From: Macrolepiota albuminosa
Taxonomy: Eukaryota; Basidiomycota; Agaricomycetes; Agaricales; Agaricaceae
Length of the DNA stretch: 64,000 bases
Assembly: GCA_027475525.1 (NCBI GenBank)
Contig: JAMWFC010000055.1
Span: forward strand, 1,220,212-1,284,211
Direction: 5' to 3'
Both the position numbers and the translations under genes were made by a program. Positions 57,892-64,000 of this stretch are shown here, piece after piece (position 1 is the first letter of the stretch; the number at the start of each line of letters is the position of its first letter). The notes beneath the pieces were generated by a model that was given only the letters and a program-made list of their open reading frames with translations, made no database searches and was not told where the DNA came from.

Positions 57892-58301
57892 AAACCGCGT
57901 GCGGAGGCATCAAAGAGGACGAAGAGGGCCGACGTTGGCTGTTTTAAGGCCAACGGGAGCGACGTCGAGGTGCAGGCAGGGCACAATGTATCTAACCCGC
58001 GTACAGGGACATCAAGGATGACGAAGGGGGACAACGTTGGCCGTTTAAAGGCCAACGGGAGCGACGTTGAGGCGCAGGTAGGTATTGGTGACCGTCAAAC
58101 CGCGTGCGGAGGCATCAAAGACGACGAAGAGGGCCGACGTTGGCTGTTTTAAGGCCAACGGAAGCGACGTTGAGGTGCAGGCAGGGCACAATGTATCTAA
58201 CCCGCGTACAGGGACATCAAGGACGACGAAGGGAGACAACGTTGGCCGTTTAAAGGCCAACGGGAGCGACGTTGAGGCGCAGGTAGGGTATTCGTGACCG
58301 T
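57892..58301. repeat. 205-bp tandem repeat, two units, each with two hairpin half-repeats
   Basis: 57892-58096 is repeated at 58097-58301 with few differences. Each unit consists of two related ~100-bp halves, and each half carries a stem: GTTGGC...GCCAAC or GTTGGCC...GGCCAAC around 8 bases. It lies about 800 bases from the right end. Bases 58302-59049 hold CG-rich sequence without a supported gene. Confidence 0.85.
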
Positions 58302-59049
58302 CACGCGCGATTCGATGCATTGGGATCGTCACAGCGTCCCAGACGTTGCCCAGCCGTGAACGCTTTATTCGACGTTATTTTTGACCTCACAACGTCCATG
58401 AATTGCTCTTCGACTTTCGATGAATCATCGCATGCGGTTTCCCGAACCGTCGACGGCGATCCGTCGCGTAAAATCGGAAAAAGGGGAGGCAGAGTGACTG
58501 GTGTGGTTCAAGGCATGAAGTAAGTGGCCTTGTGCCTTCTTTTTTGCTCTGAATGCCTGATAAACGGTCAGGCGTGCGTACGCGTACGTTGTTGGCTCAT
58601 TGAAGCGCTGCAAGGGAGTTATGGGGAGGAAAGCACCCAATTGTTACAACGGACAGGTTCGTTGCATTTTTTTTCGCTATGATTGGTCGAATCAACCCAT
58701 TTACAGGCTACGAACGCGAGGCCGCGTCGCACAGGGATGTATCTATTCCTGTACGGCGGCCGTGTCGACGCAAACACGTTCTACGCCTACAGGGACGACG
58801 ATGAGAACTGAAGAATGGTTTTTCGAAATTATGACATTTTTTTTTGATACATTTATGCCTTTTTTTTTATATCTTATGGTTACGGACATCAATCTATGCA
58901 GTTTCGATACTGACGTCTACATAAACGGGGACGAATTCTATTCATTTACTCATAAATTACCGTACCCTCGAATGTCGTGCTGGCACGTCACACTGACAAT
59001 GTCACGCTGACACTGCCACGTCCACACAGCGTCACCTTTCCGACAACCC

Positions 59050-59095
59050 GTAGACCTCGGTCTCGCCGTGCGTCGCAGCGGCCCATCCCCTTTGA
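59050..59095. repeat. Helentron right end with internal inverted repeat
   Basis: GTAGACCTCGG (59050-59060) is the exact inverse of 37464-37474. The last 35 bases contain a GC-rich segment (59066-59082) able to form only a weak stem. It ends ...CCCCTTTGA before the T shared with the target. Confidence 0.7.
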
Positions 59096-59384
59096 TACCT
59101 TTCTATTGCTATCTTCGACTGAAGCGGCTATTTTACACTTGTACCGAAAATTCAACGCTCGCTGGCTACAAGTTGCCGGTGTATTATTTTAGCCTTGGAA
59201 GTCAGAGCCAGATTGATAATTGTTGCAACGTCTGTGTCCGTAAGTTGGTCAATCTATTTGTTGTTGTTATAGATGATATATGTAGTATGACAGGATCCAT
59301 AAATCTAGAAACGTAACATGTCACAGTCGTTTCTAGTTTAATCGCAGACAAGAGGAATCCAATAGGTTCGCAGCTCTAACTTAT

Positions 59385-59996
59385 CCAAATGCTGTAAGTA
59401 TTCCAATACAGATCCGTGCGAAGCGCTAAGGTTATAATATAGACAATCACATAGTATCGGTGCTTATGCCCGGAGTTCTTACAGGTAAATTGATCAACGG
59501 AATGGAATTTCAGCCAGAACTTCTAGTCGCAAATAACCTCATGATGAAGCCGTGACCGTCGAGATATGCCGGTTCCCTCTTGGTTTACAAGTCGCAATGA
59601 AAGTGGTCAGCGGTGGCAATCGTACCTACTTCAAACAAAAAGATGAACAATTGCTATACAACTAAGCTCAACTGCTCGGTCTGAATGCGTCCAAATGCTG
59701 TAAGTATGCCAATACAGATCCTTGCGATGCGCTAAGGTTATAATATAGACAATCACGTATCGGTGCATATGCTTGGAGTTCTAACAGGTACTTAGATTGA
59801 TCGACAGAATGGAATTTTAGCCAGAACTTCTAGTCGCAAATATCCTCATGATGAAGCCGTCCGTGACCATCGAGATATGCCGGTTCCGTCTTGGTTTAAA
59901 AGGACCACAAGTCGCAATGAAAGTGGTCAGCGGTGTCAATCGTACCTACTTCAAACACAAAGATGAACAATTGCTATACGAGTAAGCTCAACTGCT
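59385..59996. repeat. 306-bp tandem duplication upstream of the second secreted-protein gene
   Basis: Unit 1 starts at 59385 and unit 2 at 59691, both with CCAAATGCTGTAAGTA. Unit 1 contains a decoy of exon 1 (ATGAACAATTGCTATACAAC at about 59641), but its donor GT has become CT, so only the unit-2 exon (59963-59981) can splice. Confidence 0.8.
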
Positions 59997-61154
59997 CGGT
60001 ATGAATGCGTTCGATACTTACCAATTTGTACAGTCGCCCTCTATCTGATATTTGCAACATGCATGTCTTGTGCCGTTGGCCTTGATTTTGCAGGTGCAAA
60101 TTGGATTTGGACCCCAGCACGACCGAGTAATGGTCTGTACCCTGCCGGAAATGTCACCTTCCGCAGAGATTTCACAGCCACTAATGGCAGGGTCCCCATT
60201 TCTGCCAATATTCTTATAACCACCGACAATGCCTTCACACTCTACGTCGATGGCAAACTAGTTGGCTCTGGAAATACATTGACATCTGCTCATCGCTACT
60301 GCGTACCTCTCGTGAACAGTTGCAACGTCTTTGCCATCTCTGCGCAGAATACCTTGGAATCCTCAGCCGGTTTACTTGTTGCCATTCAGATTCGTTACAG
60401 TGATGGTTTTGTCGATAACATTGTCACTGACGGGGAGTGGCATGCAGTAAGCGGAACTCCAGCTGGTTTTGAACAATGCGCATTTGATGACAGCCTCTGG
60501 CCCGCAGCTTTCGTTGAAGGCCCATATCCTACCACTACACCATGGAATCAGCCACAGTTTGCTATAACTGTTCCTCCTGAAAGCCAGAACCCCGGCCCAT
60601 CTTTGCAGTCCGCTCAATGGATCTGGACCAATGAGCTTAGTGGACCAGGGTCTGGCGTTCCCGCCGGTTCACGTGCTTTTCGTAGGACAGTCTTTATTCC
60701 CAGCAATGGGCTTGTCGTACAAGCGAAAATTATCATCGCCACCGACAACGCATTCACCATTTACGTCAATGGTCTTCTCGTCGGTTCTGGTGGTTCATAC
60801 AAAGTTGCCAACCGTTATGTCGTAAACTTCCCTCCAACATCGCGCGTTGTCATCGCCGTTTATGCAACGAACGACGCAGGCCCTGCTGGCGTGTTCGCTG
60901 CTTTTGATCTTGTGACCTGCGACTGTTCGGATGACGTTTATTTTGTCACCGACGGCTTGTGGAAGTACAGCCTGCAAACCCCAGCAGGATTTATCGAACC
61001 TAACTTTGACGACTCAGCGTGGCCTCTGGCAGTCACTGAAGGCGGTTTTGGCGCAAGAACATGGGGGAACACTACGGTTCCGGCAACCAATTCCCCACAG
61101 TCACCCGCTGCCCGGGGTGCGCCTAACGCACCTCCTGCAGACGTAGTCGCATGA
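59963..61154 (+). CDS. Secreted protein with two tandem beta-sandwich domains, copy 2
   Basis: Exon 1 59963-59981, intron 59982-60033, exon 2 60034-61154, 379 aa. The signal peptide matches copy 1. The protein differs from copy 1 at scattered positions, for example KLVGSGNTLT versus ELVGSGNTFT, and lacks one Gln before the Pro/Ala-rich tail. Both domains keep their WIWT and FDxSxWP motifs and the frame is intact, so it is likely functional. The Helentron inserted about 870 bases upstream of its start codon, separating it from the more distal flank still present in copy 1. Confidence 0.82.
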
Positions 61155-61570
61155 AGCCGAGGGCGATTTTTCCACTTTCCCTGATCTTTTTCGTGCACCC
61201 TTTGATATTGTCCAAGTTTCTCTTGTTTTGCTACTTTCATTTCCTCGAGTTTCATTTCCTCGATTAACTATCCTTTCATTCCATACAAATGATTCTTACG
61301 GACCTATTTGCCTATTTCGAACAATTTATGACATTGTGCGCCATATCACAAATTCTTCTAACAGAGTGGTAAGGGAAGCACTATTGAATGGTAACTGACA
61401 AGTAGGTATCCCCAAGGACCCGACAAATGATTAGTGAGATATCCAACGAAGAACTCACCGGATTTCTTGGCTGACTACAAGAAATCCTGCTGCAACAGGC
61501 ATTGAATGTAGAAACTTGCCCTGTTGTTTATCCAAATGACTCAATCAATTTTTTCTCCCTTTCTGCAGAC

Positions 61571-62161
61571 AGAAATCTTTCGTGCCTGCGGAAGATATGG
61601 AAAAGCCTTGTGGATAGTCTGAAGTTTACGAAGTACGTCAATGCATGTCTGCACCACAAGGTGTGCGACCGCCTAGCCAGAGGTACTATCATCTAAGGTA
61701 ACTTACAGGAAAACCCGCAGACAACTGTAATCTTGATCTGAGTGTGCCTTCAGAACAGTACAGCCAAAAGGCAGAACAACTGAACAGATACCTGTTCAGC
61801 TGTGGCACACTGCATACAAAGCACATGGGAATGCTGTAAGCCAGGCTTACAACTACTCCTTCGAGTATAAGGTTTTCGTATGTGTGGTATTCCCATTGAC
61901 AACAACTAAACAAAGTGGTTTCATGGGGGGAGATATTACTAATAATGACAGCCCTCGCAGCATTTTTAGAGAAAATCGTCCTAGCATACCTAGTACGATG
62001 CATCGTCACAAGGCACTACCTCCAGATGATGGATAATAGTGACTCAAACACAGACGATGTCGTCGAATATTCCGCAATGTCATTCCTGCCATAACATGGG
62101 TCGAGGCGAGATGGTACTGAAGTGTGGATAGGAAGGAAATTACGTAACTTCTACGCAAGAC
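61571..62161. other. Intergenic, nothing recognised
   Basis: Short open frames exist on both strands but lack codon bias or motifs. The interval includes the 3' side of gluconokinase. Confidence 0.4.
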
Positions 62162-62896
62162 TCAGGGGAATCTAATGTCACGACCAACGAGCTCATTAAG
62201 TCCTTCTACTGCCTTCCTGACTTGCTCCTCTGTACTGTCCTGCAACGACACCACAACAACGTCCTCTTCACCTACTGGACTCTCCAGTGTTTTCAATTGA
62301 CTATCAAGCATCGACGCCTTCATAAAGTGTCCTGGGCGTTTCTCCATACGCTCTTTCAAAACGTCCTCATCGCCATCAATGAAAACGAAATACGTCACTG
62401 GCAGTCTTCGCGGCCCAGCCGCTCCTTCTACGCCCCGCCGACCACGCAATACATCTCGGTAATAACGTTTCAGCGCGGAACTGCTGATCACAACACCTAG
62501 CTTAGGTGCTTCCTTGGCACTGGTGTGATTGAGCGTTATCGATTCGGCGGTTCTTCGAATGAGCGCCAGCCAAGGCTCACGATCCGCGTCTGTGAGTGGA
62601 ATACCAGATGACATTTTCGCAACGTTCGACGCGGGGTGGAGGTCGTCTCCTTCAACATAAGGAAATCCTAACGACTTGGCCAAGGCATTTCCGAGCGTCG
62701 ATTTCCCTGTGCCGGACACACCCTTGGGAAGTTAGATGAAAGAGAACCGGCCCATAGAAGGATAAGTAAGTAAATGAAGAGTTTGTAGGAACGATCGCGA
62801 GTAAAGATAGGGATAAGAGTCAGTTGGAAAGTTCAAGAAGCTTACCATCACAACAATGAAAATGGGATCGCGGCATAGTTCTGCGGTTGACGACAT
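62162..62896 (-). CDS. Gluconokinase
   Basis: Phosphorylates D-gluconate to 6-phosphogluconate with ATP, feeding the pentose phosphate pathway in the cytosol. Exon 1 (62896-62846) encodes 17 residues ending IFIVVM. A 123-nt intron follows, and exon 2 (62722-62162) completes 203 aa, near the usual length for the GntK/IDNK family. The P-loop GVSGTGKST spans the intron junction. Downstream are the family motifs EGDDLHPASNVAKMSSGIPLTDADREPWL (substrate binding and lid), SSALKRYYRD and KRPGHFM. The start is chosen because it is the first ATG in frame with IFIVVM. No damage is visible. It is an ordinary single-copy housekeeping gene at the edge of the transposon block. Confidence 0.93.
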
Positions 62897-63867
62897 CAAT
62901 GACGATACCAACCAGTATGGATATCCTGAATGCTGGCGGTAGTACTAACGAGTTGAGGACTATAGCTATCGCGAATCGATAGACCGACCACTTCTTTAAG
63001 CAGTTCGGTCCGGAGGTCCGGACCCGGACCAATGCCCTTGGCTCAAAGGCAAAATCTCGTCAAAAGTTAAGTAGCGAAGGAGATTAAGATTATCTGATAG
63101 ATAGGGGAGTGCACAATAAAGGGAAGACGCTTTTATTTCGGGTACATGCTAAGATTAACAAATCAGTGTTTGCAAATCTATGTATTTTATCAAGGATGTA
63201 CATGTGTGGTCGGTGGAAAGAAACCATCAGCTATAATGGGGCCAAGGCATCGTCCTGCATAGGATCACGGGTCCACGATCCCATACAATGTGCATCGATG
63301 AGAGAGTTGATGTACAAGAGACACAACATGGGAAAGAGACGTAAGGGAAGGGGTAGCAAATGCGGGTGTCGATGGGGAGTGTGGAGTCGAAGTGGTGTGA
63401 TATCAAATCGAGATGTAAATACTTGTGAACCCATATATAATAAAGAGAACGCAAAGGGGGAGAATAATATAAAAAAAATGGGGTCGCAGGAATCGAAACC
63501 GGGTGAGAGATGAAGCAGGGGTGCTATCAGCACAAAGTGATTAAAATGATTAAGAGGATATAGGGAGAAGGGTGATGACATCCAAGTCCAGCGGCGAAGA
63601 AAAGACCGGCGTAAAAGAGATAACGAGAGGTGGCATTGAATGTCCATACAAAAAGCGTAGTAAAACAGTGTGGAGGTGGCAAAATTGATACACTTGTCAA
63701 TCGAGAGTCTTTTATTTCTTGCTCGAGAAGGGGCGTCACGTTACAGAGGATCAAGCACAAAAACATTGATATCATGTCAACCCTTTGACAGGAATCTGGC
63801 AAACCATTCTTCCCCGGCGCTGCCAGGCATAAAATCGTTATCGACCAGAAGACAAGGAGCCGAGGGA
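62897..63867. other. Intergenic, nothing recognised
   Basis: It lies between the 5' end of gluconokinase and the 3' end of the gene leaving the window. No conserved frame is seen. It probably includes the gluconokinase promoter (62897-63110) and a long 3' UTR. Confidence 0.4.
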
Positions 63868-64000
63868 CTATATCGGGGATGGCGGGCCCCGCAAAGTCGG
63901 ATCAGACAATCTAGGCGAGAAGTTGATGGTATTGTACGCAGGAGGAGGCATCTCATACGCAGCGCCGGGTCCTCCTGCGTCGCCCACCCAATGCTCAATA
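63868..64000 (-). CDS. C-terminal end of an unidentified gene (partial)
   Basis: The minus strand is open from the window edge to a TAG at 63868-63870, giving 43 residues that include AAYEMPPPAYNTINFSPRL and end GPPSPI. The PPPAY motif and Pro/Ser-rich tail suggest a cytoplasmic tail able to bind WW domains, but the protein itself lies outside the window. Confidence 0.5.
   Translation of the reverse strand, partial: IEHWVGDAGGPGAAYEMPPPAYNTINFSPRLSDPTLRGPPSPI

Larger units (their letters stand above)
37463..59095. mobile_element. 21.6-kb Helitron2/Helentron-like element carrying accessory genes
   Basis: The element interrupts the upstream flank of host-gene copy 2 at a point that is continuous in copy 1 (1561-1575). 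The left end starts TCCGAGGTCTAC. CCGAGGTCTAC (37464-37474) is inverted perfectly as GTAGACCTCGG at 59050-59060, about 35 bases inside the right boundary. This asymmetric terminal repeat is known for Helitron2/Helentron elements, as opposed to classical Helitrons with CTRR ends. A T is present on both sides (37462 and 59096), compatible with insertion between T and T. The cargo is a Rep/helicase gene (44015-51706) and at least three multi-exon genes. The boundary on each side is good to within about 2 bases. Confidence 0.8.
59096..61570. repeat. Segmental duplication, copy 2, right part
   Basis: Homologous to about 1566-3690, with an added local duplication at 59385-59996. Homology with copy 1 fades near 61570, about where it fades near 3690. 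Confidence 0.85.

Noticed and set aside
37463..59095. Classical Helitron with CTRR 3' end in an A-T target
   Set aside because: The right end does not finish CTRR, the flanking bases are T and T, and an inverted repeat is present; the Helitron2/Helentron model fits better.
61502..61696. 64-codon plus-strand frame after the second secreted gene
   Set aside because: No motif and no counterpart at 3660-3850; likely chance.
62820..63032. Minus-strand frame upstream of gluconokinase
   Set aside because: It overlaps gluconokinase exon 1 in a different frame; the exon model gives the conserved IFIVVMGVSGTGKST instead.

Overview
The window looks like nuclear DNA of a mushroom-forming basidiomycete (Agaricomycetes). 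Protein genes are split by introns of about 45-60 bases with GT...AG ends. There is a fungal gluconokinase and a secreted beta-sandwich protein. Most of the rest is nested retrotransposons and a very large Helitron-like element. Host genes are few; mobile DNA fills roughly 53 of the 64 kb.

Layout. (1) 91-3690 holds a host gene for a secreted tandem beta-sandwich protein (2108-3302) and its flanks. This unit is duplicated at 36291-37462 plus 59096-61570, where the second gene copy is 59963-61154. (2) 3901-5194 holds short elements with terminal inverted repeats. (3) 5195-36249 is a stack of LTR retrotransposons. A Ty1/copia element (TSD GCTTG) contains a solo LTR (8032-9045, TSD CCGT) and a Ty3/gypsy chromovirus (12072-35529). 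The chromovirus contains a younger Ty3/gypsy element (23325-35140, TSD CCGG). All coding strands of these elements are minus, except an antisense seven-part accessory locus (six exons recognised) at 24623-26960 and an inverted gag copy at 11586-12005. (4) 37463-59095 is a 21.6-kb insertion in the upstream flank of the second host-gene copy. Its ends look like a Helitron2/Helentron: an 11-bp inverted repeat that is terminal on the left and about 35 bases internal on the right. It carries a 2563-residue Rep/helicase protein with a C-terminal cysteine-protease-like domain, a JmjC oxygenase gene, a 13-exon gene (617 aa), a 6-exon gene (312 aa), and several tandem-repeat arrays. (5) 62162-62896 is gluconokinase, and the last 133 bases are the C-terminal end of an unidentified gene.

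How it fits together. The two secreted-protein genes are a local duplication that mobile DNA has pushed about 58 kb apart. The Helentron is the most interesting system: the replicative Rep/helicase is accompanied by intact-looking, intron-bearing accessory genes, including a probable chromatin or RNA-modifying JmjC enzyme. The younger gypsy element carries its own accessory gene, antisense to gag-pol, with a Zn2Cys6-like cysteine cluster. Older elements have in-frame TGA stops where the family has Arg (CGA), as expected from deamination of methylated CpG.

Caution on the assembly. Eleven direct duplications with a period of 77 bp occur between 4.2 and 35.5 kb, one of them straddling a 100-N gap. 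A fixed length of 77 points to unmerged contig overlaps rather than biology. They cause several frame breaks in the retrotransposons. Exon models were built by hand from splice signals and reading frame. No database search was possible.
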